Source: Chloroflexi bacterium HGW-Chloroflexi-4
GTDB lineage: Bacteria; Chloroflexota; Anaerolineae; Anaerolineales; Anaerolineaceae
Reading direction: 5' to 3'
Length of the DNA: 64,000 bases
Assembly: GCA_002840715.1 (NCBI GenBank)
Contig: PHBW01000007.1
Location: 107,720 to 171,719, forward strand
The notes under the pieces are model-generated. The model saw nothing but the letters and a program-made list of their open reading frames with translations. It ran no database searches and was not told the DNA's origin. Of this stretch, positions 35,092 through 44,158 are shown in pieces. The position numbers were made by a program, and so were the translations under genes. The number at the start of each line of letters is the position of its first letter. Position 1 is the stretch's first letter.

Positions 35092-35846
35092 TCACTTTTC
35101 TTCCAAACCTGGTAAAGCCCCAGGTTGCCGGTTTTTCCATCAGAGTCAAATTGTTCGATAATTTGAAAATCAGTTGAAGCTGCCAATTCAATCAACTCAG
35201 ATTCAGTAAACAAGTGCACATAGCGCAAACCCGGTACATCAGTTTGCCCAGCGGTGTAATGACGCCAATCCAACAGGCAGTCACCCGGCTCAACTTTTTC
35301 CGTTGTGAGACCTGCCGCAGACCAGGGCTGCACCCGTGCCGCCAACTTGGGGTTGCGGTCAAACTGCCATTCAGAATGAATAAATACTCCGCCAGGCTTG
35401 AGGAGGCTGCGAATTTGTTCAATGATTTGTCTGCGTTTTGCTGCTCCGGGTAGGTGATGAAAGACAGCGAAAGATAAAATGCCGTCATAACTGCATACCT
35501 TTAAGCCATCACACCAGTTTGGCAACATTAGATTTGCGTGCAGGTAAGTCAGCTCAAAACCGTCATGCGCCGCCAAACCCGTGGCGCCCTGGCGGGCTTC
35601 AGACAAAAGGGGTTCGCTGAAATCCAGCCCAAGATATGATCCCTGAAATCCACTCTGTGCCAGCCGTTGACCTAAAACGCCGCTGCCGCAGCCTACATCC
35701 AACCAATTGCCTGGTTTAATCCACTCATCCATAATGCGCTGAACCCCAGGTTGGATGCGATGACGAGTTTCGGCGAACGCCACGCCGAAACTCTGGTAAA
35801 ATTTGTCGTTAATGTCTAATAATTTTTTACTTACTGATTCATCCAT
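35088..35846 (-). CDS. Class I SAM-dependent methyltransferase
   Basis: A 252-residue Rossmann-type methyltransferase. Motif I is 'WLDVGCGSGVLGQRL', motif II 'YLGLDFSEPLLSEA', motif III region 'YDGILSFAVFHHLPG', then 'IRSLLKPGGVFIHSEWQFD'. The substrate is unknown; the sequence is of the general small-molecule type. A TTG start at 35867 would overlap the first base of elp3; the ATG at 35846 is preferred. It is divergent from elp3, with only 20 bp between the start codons, so their promoters must overlap each other's genes. Confidence 0.85.
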   Translation of the reverse strand: MDESVSKKLLDINDKFYQSFGVAFAETRHRIQPGVQRIMDEWIKPGNWLDVGCGSGVLGQRLAQSGFQGSYLGLDFSEPLLSEARQGATGLAAHDGFELTYLHANLMLPNWCDGLKVCSYDGILSFAVFHHLPGAAKRRQIIEQIRSLLKPGGVFIHSEWQFDRNPKLAARVQPWSAAGLTTEKVEPGDCLLDWRHYTAGQTDVPGLRYVHLFTESELIELAASTDFQIIEQFDSDGKTGNLGLYQVWKKSD

Positions 35847-35866
35847 ATTCCCAATTATACCGACCA

Positions 35867-37540
35867 ATGCATAATCAGGAGTACATCGAAAACTGGCATA
35901 AAGCCAGGCAGTATACGGCTGAAGACCTGAAAATGGCCAAAGTCGTGCTTGAGGAAGTGCGTGAAGGACGCAAGCTTGACCGCGCCCTGCGCTCTCACCC
36001 CATGCAAGACGGTCGCTTGATCGCCAAGCACGTGTTGGTGGCTGCGTATCGCGAACTTGTCGCCAGCGGCGAATGGAAGGAAGATGCTGAATTCCTTGGG
36101 CGCATCCGCATGAAACCCGTGCGCACCCTCTCAGGGGTCACCACAGTCACTGTACTGACCAAGGAGTATCCCTGCCCGGGCAAGTGTATCTTCTGCCCGA
36201 CAGAAAATTTCATGCCGAAAAGCTATCTGGCTGATGAACCCGGCGCGGCACGGGCTTTTCAAAACAAATTTGACCCTTACAACCAGGTGCAGTCGCGCAT
36301 CAAAGAATATCAATCCGTGGGTCACCCCAATGACAAAATCGAACTGCTGATCCTTGGCGGCACCTGGAGTTCATACACGCGCCGTTATCAGGAATGGTTT
36401 GTGCGCCGCTGTTTTAATGCCATGAACATGGATGCGGACAATGCCAATGAAGAGATCCAGCAGCCCGAACAACCTGATGAACATCAGCCTTCAAAAACCA
36501 TTGATCTGTCGCTGCTCAAAATAACACATGAAAACAATGAAACCGCCAATCACCGCAACGTGGGTCTGGTCATCGAAACCCGCCCCGACGAGATCAACGC
36601 GGACGAACTGAAATGGCTGCGTGAGCTTGGAGTCACAAAAGTGCAAATGGGCGCTCAAAGTTTGGATGACCGAGTTCTTGATATGAACCTGCGAGGGCAC
36701 TCAGCCGCTGACACACTGAAAGCCACCACTCTGCTTAGAGCAGCAGGGTTCAAGATCGTGCTGCATTGGATGCCCAATCTACTTGGCGCCACGCTAGAAT
36801 CTGACCGCCGTGATTTTGAAAAATTATGGCAAGATGGTTATGCGCCTGATGAGCTTAAGATTTACCCCACTCAACTGCTTGAGTCTGCCGAACTTTACCA
36901 CTACTGGCAGCGCGGAGAATATCATCCGTACACACAAGAAGAATTGATTCAATTAATTGCGGATATCAAACCCAATATCCCAGAATATTGCCGGGTCAAC
37001 CGCATCATTCGTGACATTCCATCCACACATGTGGTGGAGGGCAACAAACGCACCAGTCTGAGACAGGATGTTAGCGCCGAACTTAAAAAGCGCGGTCAAG
37101 CCTGCCGCTGTATCCGCTGTCGTGAAGTAAAAACGCAATTGGTAGATATTGCCACTCTCACACTCAAAGATTTGATCTATACACCATCACAGGCAGAAGA
37201 ACACTTCATTTCTTTTAACACGCCGGATGACAAATTGGCAGGCTACCTGAGACTCTCGCTGCCCACCGTCGATTCTCCGCAATTAGGATGGCCAGACCTT
37301 AATGACGCTGCATTAATTCGCGAGGTTCACGTTTACGGTCAGTCACTGGCGGTTGGTGCAGAAAAAACAGGCGCCGCTCAACATATTGGGCTTGGCACTG
37401 CCCTGCTGCTCGAGGCAGAAAAGATTTCACGTTCTAAAGGCTTCTCAAAGATAGCCGTGATCGCTGCCATCGGCACCCGACTTTATTATGAAAGCCGCGG
37501 ATTCAAACGTGGAGAAATCTATATGATCAAAGATTTATAA
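35867..37540 (+). CDS. elp3: Elp3-like tRNA uridine-34 acetyltransferase (radical SAM/GNAT)
   Basis: A 557-residue Elp3 homologue that makes the carboxymethyl-type modification on wobble uridine of tRNA from acetyl-CoA and SAM. Radical-SAM cysteines are in 'YPCPGKCIFCPTENFMPKSY' (about residues 101-120), followed by 'GLVIETRPDEINADELKWLRELG' and 'VQMGAQSLDDRVLDMNLRGHS'. The C-terminal GNAT domain has 'HIGLGTALLLEAEKISRSKGFS' and 'GTRLYYESRGFKRG'. Bacterial Elp3 occurs in few phyla, among them Chloroflexota (Dehalococcoides) and acts without the eukaryotic Elongator subunits. A terminator follows. Confidence 0.95.
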   Translation: MHNQEYIENWHKARQYTAEDLKMAKVVLEEVREGRKLDRALRSHPMQDGRLIAKHVLVAAYRELVASGEWKEDAEFLGRIRMKPVRTLSGVTTVTVLTKEYPCPGKCIFCPTENFMPKSYLADEPGAARAFQNKFDPYNQVQSRIKEYQSVGHPNDKIELLILGGTWSSYTRRYQEWFVRRCFNAMNMDADNANEEIQQPEQPDEHQPSKTIDLSLLKITHENNETANHRNVGLVIETRPDEINADELKWLRELGVTKVQMGAQSLDDRVLDMNLRGHSAADTLKATTLLRAAGFKIVLHWMPNLLGATLESDRRDFEKLWQDGYAPDELKIYPTQLLESAELYHYWQRGEYHPYTQEELIQLIADIKPNIPEYCRVNRIIRDIPSTHVVEGNKRTSLRQDVSAELKKRGQACRCIRCREVKTQLVDIATLTLKDLIYTPSQAEEHFISFNTPDDKLAGYLRLSLPTVDSPQLGWPDLNDAALIREVHVYGQSLAVGAEKTGAAQHIGLGTALLLEAEKISRSKGFSKIAVIAAIGTRLYYESRGFKRGEIYMIKDL

Positions 37541-37571
37541 ACTTCAATGATTCGAGAAATTATAATTTCTA

Positions 37572-37604
37572 AAACAATGCTAATTTGTGTGGCATTGTTT
37601 TTTT
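37572..37604 (+). terminator. Intrinsic terminator of elp3
   Basis: AAACAATGC (37572-37580) pairs with GCATTGTTT (37592-37600), loop of 11, T-run to 37604. Confidence 0.88.
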
Positions 37605-37650
37605 ATTTTTCATGAATCTTGGGGGATTATTATTCCAGATGGGTAAAAAT

Positions 37651-38787
37651 CTAACCCGTAAACTCTGAGTCGGAGTAGCCTAAAACACAATATTGCTCCC
37701 CTTTTGCAAAAACAGCCAGATTCTTGCCATGCGTTTTGCCATAATATAAAGCCCGGTCGGCGATTTTGATGCAATCATCCCAATTGGTTTCGCGCTCACA
37801 CACCACCCCACCAATCGAAAGCGTAATTTGAATATCATGCCCTTGATAAGGCACACTGCTTTGAGCGATCAAATCCCTGACTTTTTCCGCAGTAATTTGA
37901 ACACCATCAAAATCTGTCTCAGGCAATAAAATCAGGAATTCTTCCCCCCCCCATCTGGCAATCAAATCTTGCTTCCTCAAGACGCCAGAAAGTAACAATC
38001 CGAGTTCAATCAAAACAAGATCACCGGCGGCGTGGCCGTGATTATCATTGACTCGCTTAAAATCATCCACGTCTGCCATGATCAAGCCAAAAGTCTTGCC
38101 AGAACGTTTGGAGCGCACATATTCCATCTGAATAAATTGACTCATCGTTCTACGGTTCAACAGATTGGTTAAAGAATCCCGGCTGGCATAATATCCAAGT
38201 TTGTTGTTCAATTCAATCAGTCTGAGTGATACTTTGTTGGAGTTTCGGATTTCGATAACTGAGATGCCGGTTAATACCAGAAAAGTCACGATGACATTAA
38301 TGATGTTCATGAACTGCAATTGAAAAAGGGTAAACTGCATAATTGGATCAAACGAATAGCTTAATACTATGGTTGTTGCGAAAACCAACGCAAAGAATAT
38401 CCCCAAAGCAATTTTATGGGCAATTTTGAGAAATGGATTGTAGATAATTATTGGAATCAACAATAAAAACAAGATATAGATGCCGCTTCGCCATCCGATT
38501 AAAGTGTTGCCGATCAGACAATTTAAACACAGCAAATAAACCAGAGCATAAAATCCAGCCGTGGCAAGCCCAATTCGAAATAAAAAATAGAGAATAAAAA
38601 GCAGAATTATAGTGGAAACCACATAAATAATGAGGTCCATCCTGGCTCGCATGATTAATAGAACGAGAATCATGAGTGTGGAAATTGCCGCCATGGTTAA
38701 TGCAATCATCTGCATCATGCGATTGTAATTTTGCTTTTGAAGATCCACTTCTCGCTGATCAGAAATTGATTCGTTTCTTTCAAACAT
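37651..38787 (-). CDS. Membrane diguanylate cyclase (GGDEF), copy B
   Basis: A 378-residue protein with about six membrane helices (residues ~30-190) and a C-terminal GGDEF domain that makes c-di-GMP from two GTP. The active site reads 'ARWGGEEFLILLPETD', and the product-inhibition site RxxD is present as 'RKQD' five residues before GGEEF. 'SRDSLTNLLNRRTMSQF' opens the domain and 'GLIMADVDDFKRVNDNHGHAAGD' carries metal-binding Asp. The two Gly of the active site are encoded within a run of nine G (minus strand; 37944-37952). It lies 29 bp downstream of its paralogue and is probably co-transcribed with it. Confidence 0.92.
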   Translation of the reverse strand: MFERNESISDQREVDLQKQNYNRMMQMIALTMAAISTLMILVLLIMRARMDLIIYVVSTIILLFILYFLFRIGLATAGFYALVYLLCLNCLIGNTLIGWRSGIYILFLLLIPIIIYNPFLKIAHKIALGIFFALVFATTIVLSYSFDPIMQFTLFQLQFMNIINVIVTFLVLTGISVIEIRNSNKVSLRLIELNNKLGYYASRDSLTNLLNRRTMSQFIQMEYVRSKRSGKTFGLIMADVDDFKRVNDNHGHAAGDLVLIELGLLLSGVLRKQDLIARWGGEEFLILLPETDFDGVQITAEKVRDLIAQSSVPYQGHDIQITLSIGGVVCERETNWDDCIKIADRALYYGKTHGKNLAVFAKGEQYCVLGYSDSEFTG

Positions 38788-38816
38788 GTTTTTCCCTTAT
38801 GGATAACATAAAGACA

Positions 38817-39908
38817 TTACCTGTCTTGCAAAAACCCCACTCTGTTTTTGCCAGCCTGCTTTCCGGCATATAAAGCTTGGTCAGCCTTGCGAATGCAGCT
38901 GCCCACCCCGCTGCCAGGTTCACAGGCACTAACCCCCAATGTAATGGTGACAGGAATTTCCAGGTCACGATAAAGAAATGGCGTTTCGAGAATTTTCGTC
39001 CGAATTTTTTCGGCCACGATGGATCCGCCTTCGGCATCCGTCTCAGGGAGCATAATCAAAAACTCATCACCACCCCAACGGGCAACTTCATCTTGCTTAC
39101 GCAAAGTCAGACTGATAGCTTCAGCCAGGTTGACCAGCACATAATCACCACCTGAATGACCGTATTCATCATTCACCTGTTTGAAATTATCCACATCCAC
39201 CATGATCAAAGTGAACGGTTTGCTGCCTCGTTCCATGCGGTTTTTCTCTTGCTCAATCCGACTCAAAATGATGCGTCGATTCACCAAATTTGTTACTGGA
39301 TCAGTGGTTGCCAGCCCGGCCAGTTTCTTATTTGCCTGGATGAGCGCCTTTTCGGCATCAGATGCAGACGTTTCAAAATAATGCCCGGTAATTGCCAAAA
39401 CTACCACAGTGATCACCAAATTGATGGCTGCCAGAATGCGAAGAATTTTTTCATCCAATAACCAAAATGATGCATTTTGCCATGACAAAATAAATAATCC
39501 AATAATCACAGCCAGAATAGCAAAAGCCAGAGTAATTTTTACAATCTGATTCCAAGAAGAGTTATGAAAAATTATAGGGATGATCAGCAACGCCATGAAG
39601 AAAAACCCGGATGACCAACCAAGAAGCCATGTGGTCAACAAAGCGAAAACTGTTGAGTTTAATACACCCACAAGAAACGCAGCTTGAATTAAACCCATCC
39701 GGTTGATGAGAAGAATGCCGATCCATAAACCTGCGCAAATTGCACATACCACCACCATCTGCCAGACTGAAAGTACGGCAAAAAAGATGGCGTACAAAAA
39801 TATACAGATTAGACTGATCAGCGAGAAATTCTTCATAACGACCGAAAAGCGGAAATTTTTCGTTCGAGGTAAATCCATCTTTTCAAGCAATAATTGAGAC
39901 TTATCCAT
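38817..39908 (-). CDS. Membrane diguanylate cyclase (GGDEF), copy A
   Basis: A 363-residue paralogue of copy B with the same layout: about six membrane helices in the first ~180 residues, then 'TTDPVTNLVNRRIILSRIE', 'MVDVDNFKQVNDEYGHSGGD', and active site 'ARWGGDEFLIMLPETDA' with 'RKQD' as intact I-site. Both enzymes look catalytically competent and feedback-inhibited. The membrane part is not a named sensor domain but is alike in the two copies, so they may sense related signals. First gene of the pair. Confidence 0.93.
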   Translation of the reverse strand: MDKSQLLLEKMDLPRTKNFRFSVVMKNFSLISLICIFLYAIFFAVLSVWQMVVVCAICAGLWIGILLINRMGLIQAAFLVGVLNSTVFALLTTWLLGWSSGFFFMALLIIPIIFHNSSWNQIVKITLAFAILAVIIGLFILSWQNASFWLLDEKILRILAAINLVITVVVLAITGHYFETSASDAEKALIQANKKLAGLATTDPVTNLVNRRIILSRIEQEKNRMERGSKPFTLIMVDVDNFKQVNDEYGHSGGDYVLVNLAEAISLTLRKQDEVARWGGDEFLIMLPETDAEGGSIVAEKIRTKILETPFLYRDLEIPVTITLGVSACEPGSGVGSCIRKADQALYAGKQAGKNRVGFLQDR

Positions 39909-40083
39909 TAGGCCTATGAAAAGTAAGAAAATCCACCCGAGACTTCAATACAATACAGAAGCCCTTTTTCGAACCCAAGATATGCTGGCGATGGAAAAAT
40001 AGGCGGAGACAGATGTTACAATTACTTAAATTATTATATACATTAATTTTACCAAAAGCAAGTTCCCCCGTTTATATTCCTCT

Positions 40084-40557
40084 TCATTTGGTAATAATCT
40101 GATTTATTACCCACCGTCCATCTGAGATTTCAAGATTAAACTGGATTTCACTGCTGGAGGATTGAAAAGCGATGTTGGTAAGTATTTCACTCGTTTCACC
40201 CTCTGCACTTGTATCACCTTTGATGATGATAAAACCGTTGATCTCTCCAGAGAATGGTAGCAGTTTTGATGCTGATGAAGCATCAAGTGTTTTCACCAAC
40301 GAGGGCGATATATACTGTACCGCGTAAACCGGATCTGAAGGATATGCGATCAGAAAAGCACGTATTACTTCTTCGGGAGTTGATGGATATTGATTGTCTG
40401 TTGCGATGGGAGTTGCAGATAGAATTTCAGGCGAGTTGGTTACAACACTCTCCTGTGGGGTGTTATTTAACTGACAAGCAGTCAAGATAAACAACCCCAA
40501 CAGAAGAATTAATCCGTTAATGAAATAGCGTTGATATTTGTTTTTCAAAATGTTCAA
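40084..40557 (-). CDS. Small lipoprotein coupled to the three-repeat surface protein
   Basis: A 157-residue lipoprotein: basic N-terminus, hydrophobic helix and lipobox 'ILTAC' near residue 28, a short Ser/Thr/Pro linker, then ~100 residues with 'PEEVIRAFLIAYPSDPVYAVQYISPSLVKTL' and beta-strands ending 'FNLEISDGRWVINQIITK'. This resembles the NTF2-like/DUF4878-type folds of small surface lipoproteins, though assignment is weak. Its ATG overlaps the stop codon of the three-repeat gene (ATGA, 40554-40557), so the two are translated together and may act together. Confidence 0.68.
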   Translation of the reverse strand: MNILKNKYQRYFINGLILLLGLFILTACQLNNTPQESVVTNSPEILSATPIATDNQYPSTPEEVIRAFLIAYPSDPVYAVQYISPSLVKTLDASSASKLLPFSGEINGFIIIKGDTSAEGETSEILTNIAFQSSSSEIQFNLEISDGRWVINQIITK

Positions 40558-41759
40558 TTGTTCCAGAACCAGTTATAGGCGTAATAGTAACCCGTTTCAA
40601 GACGGATGGCTATCTTTGTGCTGCCTGCAATCGCCGCCGGGATTGGATAAGTGGCTGTAAAACTACCGCCATTTCCAGAATTAAAAGTGGTAATGGTGGT
40701 TCCGCCTATACCCATTGTGCCATATGCTCCCATACGCACGGTGAAGACCTGTCCGGGCGGGAAGTTCACACCTGAGATCGTCACGCTTTGATCTTTAACG
40801 ACCGATGAGATCGAGAAAGTGGGAATGCCAGCATAACCTGCGACTGGTCCTGTGGTTGTAGGCCCGGCTGTTGGTATAGCCGTGGGTGTCGCTGTAGGAC
40901 CACCTGGAGTAACAGTTGCAGCCGGTGTGGCCGTTGCACCAGGGGTAGTGGTGACAGTTGGTGTGGCTGCACTTGTACCAAAAGAGGCATTATTGTTAAA
41001 CCAATCATAACTGTAATAACCGAGGGGACTATCAAGGCGAATGGAGAGTTTCTCACGGGTCGCCAGAGCTGCCGGAATGTTGAAGTTCTGAGCAATTGAA
41101 CCGCCGGTACCAGAATTCAAAGTACCAACCACAGTTCCGCCTATGCCAAGAGTGCCATATTCACCAATACGAACAGTGAATGTTTGACCGGCCGGGTAAT
41201 CTTTGGTCACGATGGAAACACTAACCCCTTGCTGAACACCCACAATATTGATGGTCGGAATAACACCCTTATAAGCCGAGGTCGGTTTTGGCGTGGGGCT
41301 GGGGCCTAGTGTCTTGGTTGGACCAGAAGTGGCAGTTGGACCAGGGGTCGATGTGGCGACAGAAGGGTTATTGACAAACCAATCGTAGGCATAATAACCT
41401 TGCGGGCTGTCAAAACGAATGGCGATTTTTGATGCGCCAACCAAAGAGGCCGGAATATTATATGTAGCGGTAAAAGAAGTGCTGGAGGAAGGTTCTTTGG
41501 TTCCAACAACCGTACCGCCAACGCCAAGCGTGCCAAAGGGTGCCATTCGAACAGTGAAAGTCTGATCTGCAGGGAAGTTAATCCCTGAGATTGTGACACT
41601 GACATCTTTTACAACAGAAACAATGGTAGTGTACGGAGTACCTGAAGCTAACCCCGGGGTATAACCTGCCAGGAGCAAGACCAAAACCATGAATAAAATA
41701 ACGACGGTTCTAGCTGCCTTTTTTTGAAAAATAATTTTCCCGAAATTTGAAAGTGCCAT
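40554..41759 (-). CDS. Exported protein with three ~85-residue repeats on Thr/Pro linkers
   Basis: A 401-residue protein with an N-terminal export signal (hydrophobic stretch, 'GLASG' cleavage region). Three similar domains follow, each running from 'VSVTISGINFPADQTFTVRM' through 'GTLGxGGTVVGT' to 'GYYxYDWFxNN'. They are joined by two linkers very rich in Thr, Pro, Ala and Gly, of the type that becomes extended or glycosylated on cell surfaces. I do not recognise the domain; it looks like an Ig-like beta-sandwich. A reading to 41792 is possible, but GGAG before the ATG at 41759 supports this start. Probably a surface adhesin or spacer. Confidence 0.72.
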   Translation of the reverse strand: MALSNFGKIIFQKKAARTVVILFMVLVLLLAGYTPGLASGTPYTTIVSVVKDVSVTISGINFPADQTFTVRMAPFGTLGVGGTVVGTKEPSSSTSFTATYNIPASLVGASKIAIRFDSPQGYYAYDWFVNNPSVATSTPGPTATSGPTKTLGPSPTPKPTSAYKGVIPTINIVGVQQGVSVSIVTKDYPAGQTFTVRIGEYGTLGIGGTVVGTLNSGTGGSIAQNFNIPAALATREKLSIRLDSPLGYYSYDWFNNNASFGTSAATPTVTTTPGATATPAATVTPGGPTATPTAIPTAGPTTTGPVAGYAGIPTFSISSVVKDQSVTISGVNFPPGQVFTVRMGAYGTMGIGGTTITTFNSGNGGSFTATYPIPAAIAGSTKIAIRLETGYYYAYNWFWNN

Positions 41760-41870
41760 TTTTCCACTCCTGTTCGTCTTTAAGAAAGACAATCAAAATA
41801 CTCATTGAAATTCTAGTATAGCGCGAAATTCAGTTTTTCGCTCAATTCCATTGTTTTCAATCCAGCAAGG

Positions 41871-43118
41871 TTAAGGATGGGTTATACGAGCTGCCATCCA
41901 CTGGGCAAAGTCATCTGTGGGATCAGATTTACTGGTTACCTTTAAGAAGAAGATGATGCTTTGACCATCCAAAGCAGAAAGATCAATATCAACCGAAGTA
42001 AAGGCTTTATCAGATATCTCATCCCATGTTCCTAATGACGTAACAGTATCTGTGCCATTTACCTTATATGATAGATCAAAAGTAACTGAACATTTGGGTG
42101 CGTTGGACGTGCAAAGCAGTATTGCCCTGAAACGATCACCAGAATGGACCAAATATTGAGGGAACTGACCCTGAATAAAGCCGTCGCCGCCATATGAAGG
42201 AATGGTGATTAATGCACCTTCGTCATCAATTGTGCCGTCTTCTAGTTTTGGAGAAAAAGTGCGTGAAATTGTGCCGTTTTTATAATCATAACCTGTGGTG
42301 GGGCAAGTAATAAATGATGCGTTGGTGCGCCACTGCCCTGAGCAGTAATTTGCCACAAAATCGTAAACCGTGTAAGGATCATGGTTGGGCGGGATGGCAG
42401 TGACCTTGATTTTTACTGTAAGTGCAGTACCGGGAGCAGTTCCGACACCAAAATTACTTGAATTAGGACCAGCAATCATCCAGTTGGAGGTAAAATCTCC
42501 AGTGCTGCTTGGAGAAATCATGGGAATAGTAAGGTCAATGGTTTCTCCGGGTTTAACAGTATTCGTAAATGGTATTGATGCTGGAGCACTGAATGAGTTG
42601 CCGCTAAGAAAATACAATGAATATGCTGTCGTCCAGTTACAAGTACCGGTGTTTTTTATCCTCCAGGTTTTATAAAAACTTTGGCCGGCATAAACAGTTG
42701 AATTATCAGGCATGGTCACGTCCGCGACAAAAGCCGCCTGATTACACGGTGTTGGAATTGGGGTGTTTGTCTTGGTTGCTGTGGGAGTTACAGGCGTGTT
42801 TGTATAAATCGGGGTATTGGTCGCCGTCGGCGCTAAAGTTAATGTAGAAGTTGGGGTTGCTGTTATTGAAGGCGTCACGGTTATTGTGGGGGTTTCGGTG
42901 ACTGTTGGTGTGGCAGTATACATTGCAACCTGGGTTGCTTCAGCAATCATTGTTCCCACTGCAATTTGAGTCAATCGGGTCGACACAGTAGCCCACATCA
43001 CCGTTGCAACCAGCTGGGGATTTGGCTCTTCAGTAGCGGTCATTGAAACATCGCACGCTGATAAGAGTAACCCAAACACCAGCAGCAATATCAGGATTTT
43101 TATAATAATCGACCTCAT
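41871..43118 (-). CDS. Lipoprotein with NBR1-type Ig-like domain (copy 2)
   Basis: A 415-residue paralogue of the 30.9-kb lipoprotein: lipobox 'LLLSAC' at about residue 20, a long Thr/Pro/Ala linker ('TPTVTETPTITVTPSITATP'), an Ig-like domain ('DVTMPDNSTVYAGQSFYKTWRIKNTGTCNW', 'VKPGETIDLTIPMISPSSTG') and the same C-terminal domain ('DFVANYCSGQWRT', 'FITCPTTG', 'LLCTSNAPKCSVTF', ending 'DFAQWMAARI'). Cysteines of the C-terminal part are conserved between the copies. GAGGAG upstream supports the ATG at 43118 over a start at 43160. It lies upstream of the three-repeat gene on the same strand, with a 111-bp gap. Confidence 0.82.
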   Translation of the reverse strand: MRSIIIKILILLLVFGLLLSACDVSMTATEEPNPQLVATVMWATVSTRLTQIAVGTMIAEATQVAMYTATPTVTETPTITVTPSITATPTSTLTLAPTATNTPIYTNTPVTPTATKTNTPIPTPCNQAAFVADVTMPDNSTVYAGQSFYKTWRIKNTGTCNWTTAYSLYFLSGNSFSAPASIPFTNTVKPGETIDLTIPMISPSSTGDFTSNWMIAGPNSSNFGVGTAPGTALTVKIKVTAIPPNHDPYTVYDFVANYCSGQWRTNASFITCPTTGYDYKNGTISRTFSPKLEDGTIDDEGALITIPSYGGDGFIQGQFPQYLVHSGDRFRAILLCTSNAPKCSVTFDLSYKVNGTDTVTSLGTWDEISDKAFTSVDIDLSALDGQSIIFFLKVTSKSDPTDDFAQWMAARITHP

Positions 43119-43222
43119 TTGTGACTCCTCATCGTCCACAATAAGACGAAATAGCTGCAAGAAATGTTCCTCTATAATACGGTAAAATTGCTCATCTAAT
43201 TAAAAGGATTTATATCACTATT

Positions 43223-44151
43223 ATGACAGATTTATTCAAGAGTATAAGTTACTTTCAGGGAGAAATCTTTGCCCTGGGAGCAGCCTTTTTATGGGCTCTT
43301 TCGTCCATCCTTTTTAAGGCTTTGGGAAAAACCATTCGTCCGCTTGAGTTAAACCTAATTAAGGGGGTGATGGGGTTTGTCCTATTTGCAATCACCAGTT
43401 TCGTGATCGGCGAAGTTTTTACATCCATCAGACCGGCTGCGCTTATCGCTCTGGCCATCAGCGGTGCAGTGGGTATTGGTTTTGGCGACACTATGTTCTT
43501 TGAAGCCATTAATCGACTGGGTGCAAGACGAACTCTCTTGATTACAATCCTTGCACCACCCATGACGGTCATCTTTGCCTGGATCTTTTTGCGTGAATCT
43601 TTGAGCCTGGTTGCTTGGGTCGGGATTGTAATTACTATTTTGGGTGTTGCCTGGGTGATTACTGAAAAGAACAAAAACGAGCAGGAAGAAAATAAATTCA
43701 CCTGGCTTGGAATTTTCTTCGCCTTTCTTGCTGCACTTACCCAGGCAGCAGGAGCTGTGCTGTCACGATGGGCACTCACTGAAAGTTCAGTAAGTGCACT
43801 TCAAAGCGCTTTAATTCGATTGCTGGCGGGTACTGTTGTGCTGCTGTTGTGCTGCTTCTGTGGATCCTGATCCGCCGTGAAAATTTTGGCGCTTGGCTAA
43901 AACCCGCCCCCAGGAAACAACTGTGGGGCATTCTGGCGACTGTGATCCTGTTTGGCACGTATGTCGCCATATGGATGCAGCAACTCGCCTTCAAATATAC
44001 CAATGTGGGCATTGCACAAACACTCTTGGCTACCAGTCCCCTCTTCATTTTGCCAGTTTCAGCTTTACAAAAAGAAAAACTCAGTTTGCGTTCTATTTTT
44101 GGTGTATTGGTTTCAATTGCTGGTGTTGCATTGATCTTTTTGGCCGGTTAG
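43223..44151 (+). pseudogene. DMT/EamA transporter disrupted by an 11-bp tandem duplication
   Basis: Frame one (43223-43870) encodes the first ~205 residues of an EamA permease ('ALGAAFLWALSSILFKALGK', 'GDTMFFEAINRLGARRTLLI', 'GIFFAFLAALTQAAGAVLSRWAL') and then runs into 'CCFCGS' and a stop. The remaining ~95 residues continue in another frame ('LWILIRRENFGAWLKPAPRK', 'YTNVGIAQTLLATSPLFILPVSAL') to 44151. At the junction TGTTGTGCTGC occurs twice in direct tandem (43834-43844 and 43845-43855). Removing one copy restores a single frame of about 305 residues, the normal family length. The gene is thus probably inactive in this sequence but could revert by slippage. Confidence 0.9.
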
Positions 44152-44158
44152 GCTGTCT

